A stretch of 64,000 nucleotides of DNA from positions 248,001 through 312,000 of the forward strand of contig CAVWUM010000005.1 of NCBI GenBank assembly GCA_963758205.1, in the 5' to 3' direction. Source of the DNA: Owenweeksia sp963758205. GTDB taxonomy: Bacteria; Bacteroidota; Bacteroidia; Flavobacteriales; Schleiferiaceae. The notes below the pieces were generated by a model. The model made no database searches. It saw nothing but the letters and a program-made list of their open reading frames with translations, and was not told the origin of the DNA. Made by a program: the position numbers and the translations under genes. Every line of letters starts with the position of its first letter. The first letter of the stretch is position 1. Below are positions 1 to 8,330 of this stretch, in pieces.

Positions 1-995
1 ATGCTGTGGAAAATCATCCCGATAAGCCTATACGATTTGTTGTACCCCCTAATTGCTATGGTGGCACTAATGACCAGGCCAGGCGGGTAGCGGCCTGCCT
101 GCCTAATGTGGAGATAGTGGATTTGCCTGTGGACAGTGGCAATGATATGGTAAGCAGCGTTGATACGGTATTGGAAAAACTGGCGGCCGAAGATGCCATC
201 CCATACATTATAGCCGAGATACCTACCAACCCAAGGGTGGAAGTACCTAATCTCCAGAACCTGAAAGCTGCGCTAAGCAAGAAGCGCACAACTCCTGGTG
301 GTAAGGTGGCCATTGATCCGGTATTTATTCTGGATCAAACGTTTTGTCCTAATGTCCACTTTTTAGGCGAAGGTGCTATCCTTTCAGGTGTCCGTACCAT
401 TTCCTATGTAAGCGGTTCTAAATTTCCGAGTGGTGGAAAGTGTACGGCCGGTTATTGCGTGGGCAATACCAAAACGCGTGATCTAATGGATAAGGTAGAG
501 TTACACCTTAATTTATGTGACAATAAAGCCACCGATCTTCAAATGGAGATTTTGGCTGCTCAGTTACCTTCCATGAATCAGAGGATAAAAAATGCCTACA
601 TCAATACCCGCGAGTTTGTGAATTTTATTCGTGAAGTTTTGCCAGCGGCTAAAATCAATTTTGTTTCTGAAGAACTGGCAGAGGAAGGATTTACTCCTTC
701 CGTGTTTTCATTGGATTTACCTACTAAGGGTAATACGGAAGAGGAAAGAGAGGCCCATAAACGGGAGCTGAACCTTAAGCTCATTAACATGATGATTACC
801 AAACTACCCAATGACAGTAAGTTTTGTGTGAGCTATGGCCAGCTAAAAGGCTGCTACTGGACTATACCTGCCACCTCTACCCAGGGTACCACTAAGGAAG
901 GAGATAAGGACTATATAGTGCGCGCATCACTCTCAGGCAATATGGATATGGAAGGTCACAAAGAAGTGTTTAAAGAGTTTGTGGCTGGTTTGTGA
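1..995 (+). CDS. Cys/Met metabolism PLP-dependent enzyme (cystathionine gamma-synthase-like), 5'-truncated
   Basis: This is the C-terminal part of a fold-type I PLP enzyme of the Cys/Met metabolism family. The frame is open back to base 3 with no clear start, so the gene begins outside the window. Counting from the GTG at base 6, visible signatures are a YGGT motif near residue 18, ILDQTF near 108-113 (Asp expected to contact the PLP ring nitrogen, compare DNTF in the family) and SGSKFPSGG, whose Lys near 139 should form the Schiff base. In typical family members this Lys lies near residue 200, so roughly 60 or more residues are missing. Family enzymes act in cytosolic trans-sulfuration or Cys/Met breakdown; the exact substrate cannot be told. 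A strong hairpin terminator follows. Confidence 0.85.
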   Translation, partial: AVENHPDKPIRFVVPPNCYGGTNDQARRVAACLPNVEIVDLPVDSGNDMVSSVDTVLEKLAAEDAIPYIIAEIPTNPRVEVPNLQNLKAALSKKRTTPGGKVAIDPVFILDQTFCPNVHFLGEGAILSGVRTISYVSGSKFPSGGKCTAGYCVGNTKTRDLMDKVELHLNLCDNKATDLQMEILAAQLPSMNQRIKNAYINTREFVNFIREVLPAAKINFVSEELAEEGFTPSVFSLDLPTKGNTEEEREAHKRELNLKLINMMITKLPNDSKFCVSYGQLKGCYWTIPATSTQGTTKEGDKDYIVRASLSGNMDMEGHKEVFKEFVAGL

Positions 996-1041
996 TTGTT
1001 CTGAAAATTGGTTTAGGAGTGCCTTAATAATTTTTAATAGC

Positions 1042-1076
1042 AAAGCCCCGAACCAAAAGGTTCGGGGCTTTTTGGT
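1042..1076 (+). terminator. Rho-independent terminator after the PLP enzyme gene
   Basis: A 13-bp perfect stem (AAAGCCCCGAACC with its complement) surrounds an AAAA loop and is followed by a T-rich tract. It sits about 45 bases after the PLP enzyme stop. The stem begins with A residues, so it may also end transcription of the bestrophin gene converging from the other side. Confidence 0.85.
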
Positions 1077-1115
1077 TTAAAGGGAGGTGGAGCTATTAAA
1101 GTTCTCGAACTTTCT

Positions 1116-2051
1116 TTACATCAACGATCCACCTTCAGGCTGCATCTTAGCCGGTACATCGGGGTCGTCAATAATTTCTTTAAGGTCAATTTCAATAACG
1201 TTTGAGATGGCGGATAGGGCCACATCGGTTTTCCAGTTTTCAAAGGGGTTAGACATTACCAGCCCAAAAACATATATCTGGTAAAAAATCCAGCCAATAA
1301 TGGCCGTAACCGGTATTACCAGTAAGGGTGCTGAAAGGCCAATAAACATCTCAATAAAAGCAAAGGGAAAAAACAGGATGAACAGGTTGAGGAAGAGCAT
1401 GGTGTAATAGTCATACGGGCGGGGCAGCGGTGTTGACTTTATACGCTCACAGCGGCCCTGCAAATCGGTAAGCCTTGTAAGGGTATCATCCATTTGTATG
1501 TAGCTGTAAATATCCAGGGTTTCATGGGCATTTATTTCCTTAATGGCATAACCCTGCCTCATGGCAATCTGGGTGACCTTATTGCTTTTGCTCATTATTT
1601 CGCGGTACTCATCTTCTTTAAGATAAACCCCAACTTCGTTTTGCCAGGTGGTTTTATCCGTTTGATTGCGCAATTGCAGGCGCAGAGCGTTTACCCAGGC
1701 AATTTGTCCGCGTACCAATCCTCTACAGTTTTCCAACAACTCATGCGGTACATTTTTAGGATCAACAATTGTAAGCACCTGACGTGTAAAAGTGCGGCTT
1801 TCGTTTACTACGCCACCCCATATTTTACGGGCTTCCCACCATCTGTCATAGGCGGATGAGTTTCTGAACCCCAGAATAATGGCCAGTGCAGTACCCAATA
1901 TAGCCACAGCCTCTTTGGGTATAAAAAACTTTTCGAAGCCCCAAACCCAATGTACCAGCCAGGCGGCAGTAGCACATATAAGACTGTAAATAATATTCTT
2001 CCAGGAATATCGAAGTGCAGTATCAAGGCGGAGATGTCGTCTTGTAATCAT
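1116..2051 (-). CDS. Bestrophin-family membrane protein (putative anion channel)
   Basis: A 311-aa protein of the bacterial bestrophin-like family (formerly UPF0187). It has the typical N-terminal block: basic start, first membrane segment at about residues 15-38, second at about 45-62 leading into GFRNSSAYDRWWEAR, the family's most recognisable stretch. Two more membrane segments lie near residues 220-265 (LFLNLFILFFPFAF and LLVIPVTAIIGWIFY), followed by the conserved NPFEN motif. Bestrophins form pentameric ion channels; bacterial homologues differ in ion selectivity, so the ion here is not certain. Length is normal for the family. It is a single gene convergent with the PLP enzyme gene. 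Confidence 0.9.
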   Translation of the reverse strand: MITRRHLRLDTALRYSWKNIIYSLICATAAWLVHWVWGFEKFFIPKEAVAILGTALAIILGFRNSSAYDRWWEARKIWGGVVNESRTFTRQVLTIVDPKNVPHELLENCRGLVRGQIAWVNALRLQLRNQTDKTTWQNEVGVYLKEDEYREIMSKSNKVTQIAMRQGYAIKEINAHETLDIYSYIQMDDTLTRLTDLQGRCERIKSTPLPRPYDYYTMLFLNLFILFFPFAFIEMFIGLSAPLLVIPVTAIIGWIFYQIYVFGLVMSNPFENWKTDVALSAISNVIEIDLKEIIDDPDVPAKMQPEGGSLM

Positions 2052-2321
2052 AGATAAGGTGGGTTCAGTTATAGTTTACTCCGAATATAGGCATTATGCC
2101 ACCTGATTTTAAAACGGGTTAAATTGTTTTATAAATAGGTTTTTAACACGTTGTAAATCAATTTGGTGAAACTCTAATCTGATGTATGTGCTACTTTTGG
2201 GGAGGTAACCTTTGTTTAACTTAACTGGGCCTGAATATAAATCCCGAAGTAAATGGAAATAAGGAGGGCTGTAGTTATCAGAATGTAGCGGGGGTTCATA
2301 AAAATTAATGTAGTTGCACGA

Positions 2322-3116
2322 ATGGATAATGACTCAGTGAAATACAACAGGATTGGCAGGAATTACAATAATACCCGCAAGGCCGATCCTTACCTGGTAG
2401 AAAGAATGGCCCATTATTTAAACCCTGAATCCGGTCATACTTACCTTGACATAGGTTGTGGAACGGGAAACTACACCAGGGCCCTAAGCGCGTTAAATGG
2501 AAATTATATTGGCATTGACCCCTCTGAGCTTATGCTTGAAAAGGCTAAGTCGAAAACTCATGTTATTAGCTGGAAAATAGGAACTGCCGAGAACACGGGC
2601 CTGGAGAATGAATGTGTTTCAGGAGCCTTGGCTAGCCTTACTATTCATCACTGGCCCCATTTGCAGAAGGGTTTCAGTGAAATTTTCAGAGTATTGAAGC
2701 CGGGTTCTATATTGGTGATTTTTACTTCATCACCTAACCAAATGCGCGGCTATTGGCTAAACCATTATTTTCCGGGGATTATGGAGTCTTCTATAAAACA
2801 AATGCCGGAGGAGAAAATAGTGAAGGAAGCTTTGGTGCATGCCGGCTTTAAAGTAGCGCATACCGAAAAGTATTTTGTGCATGAGGACTTGCAGGACCTG
2901 TTTCTTTATAGTGGGAAGCATAAACCTGCACAATATTTTGATGCTGAAATCAGAAACGGCATTTCCTCTTTTGCTGATTTGGCCAACCGGCAAGAGGTAG
3001 AAATTGGCCTGGCCAGGCTAAAGGCTGATATGGATGAAGGAAGAATCAGTGAAGTGGTAAGATCATATAACAATGATGAAGGCGATTACATGTTTATCTC
3101 AGCCCTCAAACTATAA
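2322..3116 (+). CDS. Class I SAM-dependent methyltransferase
   Basis: A 264-aa protein with a Rossmann-type methyltransferase fold. SAM-binding motif I is LDIGCGTGNYT near residues 43-53, motif II acidic residue is in YIGIDPSE near 67-74, and post-motif regions AENTGLE and HHWPHLQKG match the Methyltransf_11 type. The C-terminal 100 residues are not distinctive. Similar proteins methylate small molecules such as quinone precursors or lipids; the substrate cannot be read from the sequence. It stands alone between genes on the opposite strand. A perfect TAnnTTTG box occurs at 2192-2199, but no well-spaced TTG accompanies it and it is 120 bases from the start. Confidence 0.85.
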   Translation: MDNDSVKYNRIGRNYNNTRKADPYLVERMAHYLNPESGHTYLDIGCGTGNYTRALSALNGNYIGIDPSELMLEKAKSKTHVISWKIGTAENTGLENECVSGALASLTIHHWPHLQKGFSEIFRVLKPGSILVIFTSSPNQMRGYWLNHYFPGIMESSIKQMPEEKIVKEALVHAGFKVAHTEKYFVHEDLQDLFLYSGKHKPAQYFDAEIRNGISSFADLANRQEVEIGLARLKADMDEGRISEVVRSYNNDEGDYMFISALKL

Positions 3117-3211
3117 TGCAATTACCAATGGTTTTCAATGCTGCAAAAAAGTTCTTTTATTAATAGGGATTAGCAGCTAAGGATTAAATCATAAATAAAA
3201 ACCAACCTCCG

Positions 3212-4252
3212 TCAGGACATTATCTTAACAATTACCTGGGTGCTTTTAAACTGCTCGAAAATGATTTTAAGCATTACGGTAATAGGAATTGAGAGTATTA
3301 AACCAGCAACATTCCAAATGTAGCCCCAAAGTAATAGCATAACTAATACCGTTATGGTATTTATGCGGAAAGACTGCCCCATAAAGATTGGTTCTAAAAC
3401 CCCGCCAAATAAAACCTGGAGCCCAATTAGAATTAAAGAAAAGGCTAGTAAGGAGGCGGAGGCATCTAAATCTACCAAAGCAAATGTAACCAGGAAGATG
3501 GTTACCACTACGGAGCCGATCATTTGAATGTAATTGCAGGCAAAGGCTATTAAGCCCCAAAAAAGGGCGAAACTCACCCCAAAGAAGTAGCACGTAAGTC
3601 CAAAGCCCAGACCTGTACAAAAACTGGTGAGGGTTTTAACCTTGATAAATTTCACAACACTGTTTTCTATGGCTCTAAAAGCCTTAATGGATGAACTCTT
3701 TCTATTGAATACGAGCGTGCCAAAAATCTTTTGCAGATTAAGCGAGCCTGCAAGCAGAAGGATTAGAAAGAATAACATCATTAGAATGTTTACCACTAAC
3801 CGCTGTACAAAACTTATGGTGCTGCCAAAATTATCATATACCCATTTAGAAACTTTTTCACTATCCATAAGGTCCTTGGCAATGCTAGTGTCATCGTTGG
3901 AATTTAACCTTACGCCAAGCATTTCCGTGGCTGGCTGCCATTCATTCTGTAATTTGGTATTTACCTTTTCCCAAAATTCTTCCTGTCCGTTTACAATTTC
4001 TTTTGAACTGAGCCTTATCAACTGATAGGCTCCAAATAGTGCTGCGGCCATAATCAGACTAGCCAGTCCAACCGATAGCCAATGTGGAAAATTTTTCTTT
4101 TTGAACCATCGCATCAAGGGCATGAATAGAAGAGCCAGAAAAATGGCCGAGATCAACGGAATGAAAATAAAAGGTAAAAGCTTAAGAACAAAAAAAGCAG
4201 CTATTACCGTAAAGAATATAAGTATGCGCTTAATGATTTTAGTATCGTCCAT
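3212..4252 (-). CDS. AI-2E family transporter (PerM/TqsA-like permease)
   Basis: A 346-aa polytopic membrane protein. It has paired N-terminal hydrophobic segments (about residues 10-25 and 28-45), a third at 60-80, a soluble amphipathic stretch at about 85-150, and a C-terminal set of segments containing the family-typical glycine-rich GFGLTCYFFG, GVLEPIFMGQS and SIPITVMLK regions. Despite the family name, members have varied roles including ion and small-molecule transport, and quorum-signal export should not be assumed. Length is normal. It is flanked by plus-strand genes on both sides, so it is probably monocistronic. Confidence 0.85.
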   Translation of the reverse strand: MDDTKIIKRILIFFTVIAAFFVLKLLPFIFIPLISAIFLALLFMPLMRWFKKKNFPHWLSVGLASLIMAAALFGAYQLIRLSSKEIVNGQEEFWEKVNTKLQNEWQPATEMLGVRLNSNDDTSIAKDLMDSEKVSKWVYDNFGSTISFVQRLVVNILMMLFFLILLLAGSLNLQKIFGTLVFNRKSSSIKAFRAIENSVVKFIKVKTLTSFCTGLGFGLTCYFFGVSFALFWGLIAFACNYIQMIGSVVVTIFLVTFALVDLDASASLLAFSLILIGLQVLFGGVLEPIFMGQSFRINTITVLVMLLLWGYIWNVAGLILSIPITVMLKIIFEQFKSTQVIVKIMS

Positions 4253-4390
4253 GTTTGTTGGTTTCGCTGGGTAAACTGGCGCGCATTACTAGTAGCCACG
4301 CTAATTGTAGTAAATAATACATACAAGTTTATTCAAATGTTTAATAAGATCAACTATTGGCGTAGCTTTATGGAGTAATAAAATAATGTA

Positions 4391-5074
4391 TTGAAGATAA
4401 GAGAAAAACACGCGCTGGCTGTAAGGTGGCTGCATTGGATTAACTTCCCGCTGCTGACCATTATGATATGGAGCGGTTTGCTTATTTACTGGGCAAATGA
4501 TGTGTATGAAGTTAGGTTAGGCAGCCATGTGCTGTTCGCTTTCTTCCCCCAATGGTTTTATGATTTTTTTAATATTCCATATCGCCTGGCCGAGGGTATG
4601 GCTTATCACTTTGTATTTATGTGGCTGTTCTTTTTTAATGGATTACTGTATTTTCTATACCTCCTTATCTCAGGGCAGTGGCGACTTTTGTTTCCTAACA
4701 GGCAATCATTTAAAGAAGGCTGGCATCAGGTACTTTATGATTTGCGTATCCATAAAGAAGAGCCAAAGGCAATTAAATATAACGGGGCGCAACGTATTGC
4801 CTACACCGGTGTACTTGTGATGGGCTTTTTAATGATCCTTACGGGATTGGCCATTTACAAGCCCATTCAACTAATGGGGTTAACAGCACTATTTGGGGGA
4901 TATGAAGGGGCTCGCCTTGTTCACTTTATCATTACCATTCTATTTGTGTTGTTTTTTATGGTTCATATCTGGCAGGTTATCCGTGCTGGTTGGAATAACT
5001 TCCGCAGCATGGTATCCGGTTATGAAGTGGTGGAGCAGGAAGATTTAAAAACAGATGAAGATGACAAGTCCTGA
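4391..5074 (+). CDS. Cytochrome b561-type membrane subunit of a molybdenum oxidoreductase
   Basis: A 227-aa protein with four predicted membrane segments (about residues 17-35, 68-92, 137-157 and 175-200) and histidines suited to haem b ligation in RWLHW, YHFVFMW, RLVHF and FMVHIW. This pattern fits the cytochrome b family that pairs with periplasmic oxidoreductases. The start is taken as TTG at 4391 because the only nearby ATG (4386) runs into a stop at once. Its end overlaps the start of the molybdopterin-binding gene by 20 bases, implying translational coupling. The protein probably passes electrons between the quinone pool and that partner. It has four segments rather than the six of MsrQ, so this is not a standard MsrPQ pair. 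Confidence 0.85.
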   Translation: MKIREKHALAVRWLHWINFPLLTIMIWSGLLIYWANDVYEVRLGSHVLFAFFPQWFYDFFNIPYRLAEGMAYHFVFMWLFFFNGLLYFLYLLISGQWRLLFPNRQSFKEGWHQVLYDLRIHKEEPKAIKYNGAQRIAYTGVLVMGFLMILTGLAIYKPIQLMGLTALFGGYEGARLVHFIITILFVLFFMVHIWQVIRAGWNNFRSMVSGYEVVEQEDLKTDEDDKS

Positions 5075-5798
5075 TAATCTAAAACGTAGAAACAGAATTT
5101 CCTTTGGGATTTTTATACTGGCCTTTGCCCTTGGTATTGCCGGTTGGGTATGGCTACGTAACCAACCTAAAGATGCTATGGGAACTAAGAAAACTCTGCG
5201 CACCGTGCTCAATAAAAATGAAGATATTTTTGAGGAAATCCTGAGTGATGAGCACCTGGCTAAAACTTATCCTAAGGAGATGGCGGCCAAAAAGGCCCGG
5301 GTAAATGGCAATGTAGGGATGGGAGATGATTTTAATCCTGATACATGGAAACTAAAGGTGGTTAAAGCTAATGGCGATACCCTTCGTACATCTCTTGAAG
5401 AAATTAAAAAACTGCCTAAAATAGAGTACACCTTTAACTTTAAGTGTATTGAGGGCTGGAGCCAGATTACCAATTGGGGAGGGGTGAAGTTCAGCGACTT
5501 TGTGGAAGCCTATGGCCTTGAGGAAGAAGCAAAACTGGCTCATACCGCGCTTCTAACACCCGATGGGAAATACTATGTAGGTATTGATCAGCCCAGTATG
5601 ATGCACCCTCAAACCATACTCTGCTACGAGTTAAATGGCGAACCAATACCTATGAATCAGGGTTATCCACTGCGGTTGATGATACCCGTAAAGTATGGGG
5701 TGAAAAGCCTTAAGCGCATCGGTACCATTTATTTTAGCGATGAACGCCCACCGGACTATTGGGCCGAAAAAGGGTATGATTACTATATAGGTTTATAA
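5055..5798 (+). CDS. Molybdopterin-dependent oxidoreductase, sulfite-oxidase fold, membrane-anchored
   Basis: A 247-aa protein of the oxidoreductase molybdopterin-binding family. An N-terminal hydrophobic segment at about residues 15-34 acts as anchor or uncleaved signal; basic residues NLKRRNR precede it but there is no clear twin-arginine motif with the full consensus. The molybdenum-coordinating Cys is in FKCIEGWS near residue 136, followed by the typical WGGVKFSDF. The C-terminal part carries GYPLRLMIPVKYGVKSLK and IGTIYF, also typical. The gene overlaps the preceding cytochrome b gene, which is its likely redox partner. Substrate is unknown; related proteins act on sulfite, sulfoxides or nitrate. 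Alternative start ATG at 5061 is possible. Confidence 0.85.
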   Translation: MKMTSPDNLKRRNRISFGIFILAFALGIAGWVWLRNQPKDAMGTKKTLRTVLNKNEDIFEEILSDEHLAKTYPKEMAAKKARVNGNVGMGDDFNPDTWKLKVVKANGDTLRTSLEEIKKLPKIEYTFNFKCIEGWSQITNWGGVKFSDFVEAYGLEEEAKLAHTALLTPDGKYYVGIDQPSMMHPQTILCYELNGEPIPMNQGYPLRLMIPVKYGVKSLKRIGTIYFSDERPPDYWAEKGYDYYIGL

Positions 5799-5823
5799 AT
5801 TCAGGCAACTTTATAGCACACAA

Positions 5824-5862
5824 AAAAGAGGCAGCTTCAGAAATGAGGCTGCCTCTTTTGTT
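5824..5862. terminator. Bidirectional Rho-independent terminator between the Mo-oxidoreductase and rho genes
   Basis: An 11-bp stem (AAAGAGGCAGC with GCTGCCTCTTT) has A residues on its left side and T residues on its right side. It lies between two converging genes and can serve both. Confidence 0.8.
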
Positions 5863-5927
5863 ATGTAGATAATCTCTATTCCAGAGTCTAAAATCTAATA
5901 TCTCGGGTCTAAGACCTATCTTCCAGA

Positions 5928-7718
5928 CTAACCATTCATACTTACTAAAAACTCAGCATTATCCTGAGTACGGCTCATGCGGTCATGTAAAAATTCCATG
6001 GCCTCCACAGGATTCATATCGGCAAGGTGGCGTCTCAAAATCCACATGCGCTGCAGCGTTTCCTTATCAAGTAGCAGGTCTTCTTTACGGGTGCCTGAAG
6101 AAATAAGATCAATAGCCGGCCATATTCTACGGTTTGCAATCTTACGGTCAAGTTGCATTTCCATATTACCGGTACCCTTAAATTCTTCAAAAATCACTTC
6201 GTCCATTTTAGAACCTGTATCGATAAGTGCAGTAGCCAGAATGGTAAGTGAGCCACCGTTTTCAATATTACGGGCGGCACCAAAAAAGCGCTTGGGCTTA
6301 TGCAGCGCGTTAGCATCCACACCACCTGATAGTACTTTACCCGAAGCTGGAGAAACCGTATTATAGGCTCTGGCCAGGCGGGTGATAGAGTCAAGCAGAA
6401 TAACTACATCATGTCCGCATTCCACCATTCTCTTGGCTTTCTCAAGCACAATATTGGCAACGCGTACATGGCGTTCAGCCGGCTCATCAAATGTAGAAGC
6501 CACAACCTCTGCATTTACGCTGCGAGCCATGTCAGTAACCTCTTCAGGGCGCTCATCAATAAGTAATATTATCATGTACGCCTCAGGGTGATTGGCAGCT
6601 ATACCATTGGCCACTTCTTTTAATAAAGTGGTTTTACCGGTTTTTGGCTGGGCTACAATAAGTCCACGCTGGCCTTTACCAATTGGCGAAAACAAGTCAA
6701 TAATACGTGTGCTTAGTGTACCTTTTTTTCCCGTAAGGTTAAATTTCTTTTCAGGGAAGAGGGGAGTAAGGTGTTCAAATGAAATTCTATCCCTTACATA
6801 ATCCGGCTCGCGGCCATTTATTTTCTCCACTTTTACAAGCGGGAAGTACTTCTCACCTTCTTTTGGCGGACGAATCTGTCCACGAACAGTATCTCCTGTT
6901 TTAAGGCCAAAAAGTTTTACCTGGCTTTGTGAAAGGTAAATATCATCCGGTGAGTTTAGGTAATTATAGTCTGATGAGCGCAGGAAACCGTAGCCATCAG
7001 GCATCATTTCCAAAACACCCTCACTTACTATAATACCGTCAAACTCATACTCGCGCCCTTTTTGGTTGCGGTGGTGATTTTGATTGCCGCCATGGCTATT
7101 ACCGTGGTTATCATCCCTGCGGTTATCTTTTTTGCGGTTATCGTTTCGCTGGTTACGATCATTCTGATTCCGGTCTCCACCCTGGTTTCTGTCATTCCTT
7201 TGGTTTTGAGACTGGTTCTGCTGATCCTTATTTTGTCCTTTATTATTGTTGTCCTGGCCCTTATTACTGTTATCCTGCCCTTTATCCTGGTTATCAGTTT
7301 TAGAGTTGTCTTGATCCTTGCTTTTATCAGATTGACGAGGATTTGGACGGGATGGGTTAGTTCGGCCGCTACGGTCATTTTGCTGTGGGCGGTTGTCGCC
7401 TTTATTGCCATCATTCTGGTTATCTCTTTTTTGATTTTGAGAACGGGCAGGGCGGGGGCTGCTGTCTGATTTTGTATCAGACTTAGTATCCTGTGTTTGC
7501 TTGTTTTCAGCACTTGGCTGAGGCTTTGGTGCAGTATCAGCAGTAGCTTCCTTTTTTGCCAAACTGGCTGTGGCCTGTGGGTTAACGGCCTGGTGGTCAA
7601 GAATTTTGTAAACCAACTCCTGTTTATTCAGGGACTTGTACTTTGGTAAAGCAATGGTTTCCGCAATCTCCTTCAATTCAGGTAACTTCTTACCCTTCAA
7701 TTCGTTGATATCGTACAT
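5928..7718 (-). CDS. rho: Transcription termination factor Rho with long disordered insert
   Basis: A 596-aa Rho hexameric RNA helicase. The start is placed at the ATG at 7718 (MYDINELKGKKL), which begins the Rho N-terminal helical domain; a longer frame upstream adds 16 unconvincing residues. Domains: Rho_N at about 1-45; a strongly Asn/Gln/Asp/Lys/Arg-rich stretch at about 60-225 with repeats such as DNQDKGQDN; the cold-shock-like RNA-binding domain at about 230-310; the ATPase domain at about 330-580 with Walker A in QPKTGKTTL, LLIDERPEEV and ILLDSITRLARA. E. coli Rho is 419 aa, so the insert accounts for the extra length. Such inserts are common in Bacteroidota, and in Bacteroides thetaiotaomicron the disordered region is reported to drive phase separation. 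Confidence 0.97.
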   Translation of the reverse strand: MYDINELKGKKLPELKEIAETIALPKYKSLNKQELVYKILDHQAVNPQATASLAKKEATADTAPKPQPSAENKQTQDTKSDTKSDSSPRPARSQNQKRDNQNDGNKGDNRPQQNDRSGRTNPSRPNPRQSDKSKDQDNSKTDNQDKGQDNSNKGQDNNNKGQNKDQQNQSQNQRNDRNQGGDRNQNDRNQRNDNRKKDNRRDDNHGNSHGGNQNHHRNQKGREYEFDGIIVSEGVLEMMPDGYGFLRSSDYNYLNSPDDIYLSQSQVKLFGLKTGDTVRGQIRPPKEGEKYFPLVKVEKINGREPDYVRDRISFEHLTPLFPEKKFNLTGKKGTLSTRIIDLFSPIGKGQRGLIVAQPKTGKTTLLKEVANGIAANHPEAYMIILLIDERPEEVTDMARSVNAEVVASTFDEPAERHVRVANIVLEKAKRMVECGHDVVILLDSITRLARAYNTVSPASGKVLSGGVDANALHKPKRFFGAARNIENGGSLTILATALIDTGSKMDEVIFEEFKGTGNMEMQLDRKIANRRIWPAIDLISSGTRKEDLLLDKETLQRMWILRRHLADMNPVEAMEFLHDRMSRTQDNAEFLVSMNG

Positions 7719-7866
7719 TAAGAAAAAATTTGTGATAAATTTTATAGAACTATAAAAGTGCTGCAAACCATTTATGATGGATAAAACAGCGGTAAAATCT
7801 GGGGAATTTGTTTTGGGATAAACACCATTTAGCTGGCGTTACGTGGCAATATTACAAATAAATATA

Positions 7867-7896
7867 TTGTGCAATGGCTCCGTCACCTAAATTTTG
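7867..7896 (+). promoter_or_regulatory. Probable Bacteroidota-type promoter of the DUF4293 gene
   Basis: TTG at 7867-7869 is followed after 18 bases by TAAATTTTG, close to the TAnnTTTG -7 consensus. The predicted start of transcription is about 25 bases before the ATG at 7926. Confidence 0.45.
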
Positions 7897-7925
7897 TGAA
7901 CTTTGGCCGCAAATTATATTAATCA

Positions 7926-8330
7926 ATGATTCAGCGAATTCAATCTGTTTATCTGTTTTTAGCAGCCCTTGTTAGTGGTTGTGTTATTTTCTTTTTACCA
8001 CTGTTTGTATATTCAGATTCTACCTATATGATACTCGATGATGCCATTTTTACCGGCACCACAGTTCTGTCTGCACTAATATCCTTTTACAGCATCTTCC
8101 GCTATAAAAACCGTAGGCAGCAATTGGTGAGCGGCCGTATCAACATCATCATCAACTTCATCTTTTTTGGCTTTTTGCTTTATATGTTTTTTGTTGAACT
8201 TAGTAATGAAGGCGCTTCGCTGGGGCTAGGTTCATTTTTGCCGTTAGTGGTAGTAGTGCTGGTTACACTGGCCAACCGCGGTATTATGAAGGATGAAATG
8301 CTGGTAAGAGCAGCTGACAGATTGCGCTAA
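7926..8330 (+). CDS. DUF4293 family membrane protein
   Basis: A 134-aa protein that opens with MIQRIQSVYL, the hallmark of DUF4293, a small Bacteroidota membrane family of unknown function. Four hydrophobic segments are visible at about residues 7-28, 42-60, 75-95 and 100-117, and the tail is charged. It sits immediately divergent from rho, an arrangement I recall as common in this phylum, which suggests a shared regulatory region. Its stop codon overlaps the stop of the converging gene at 8327-8330. Confidence 0.85.
   Translation: MIQRIQSVYLFLAALVSGCVIFFLPLFVYSDSTYMILDDAIFTGTTVLSALISFYSIFRYKNRRQQLVSGRINIIINFIFFGFLLYMFFVELSNEGASLGLGSFLPLVVVVLVTLANRGIMKDEMLVRAADRLR

Noticed and set aside
3212..4252. 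Naming the AI-2E-type permease as a quorum-signal exporter
   Set aside because: The family has members for many substrates, and no signal synthesis gene is nearby.
7062..7469. A 135-codon hydrophobic frame on the plus strand opposite the rho insert
   Set aside because: It is the antisense of a repetitive Asn/Gln/Asp-rich coding stretch, which gives Ile/Val/Leu-rich nonsense. rho itself is certain here.
7028..7600. A 190-codon frame on the same strand as rho, shifted by one base
   Set aside because: The sequence is Thr/Ile/Lys/Arg low-complexity, caused by the repetitive rho insert in another frame, and no start or homology supports it.
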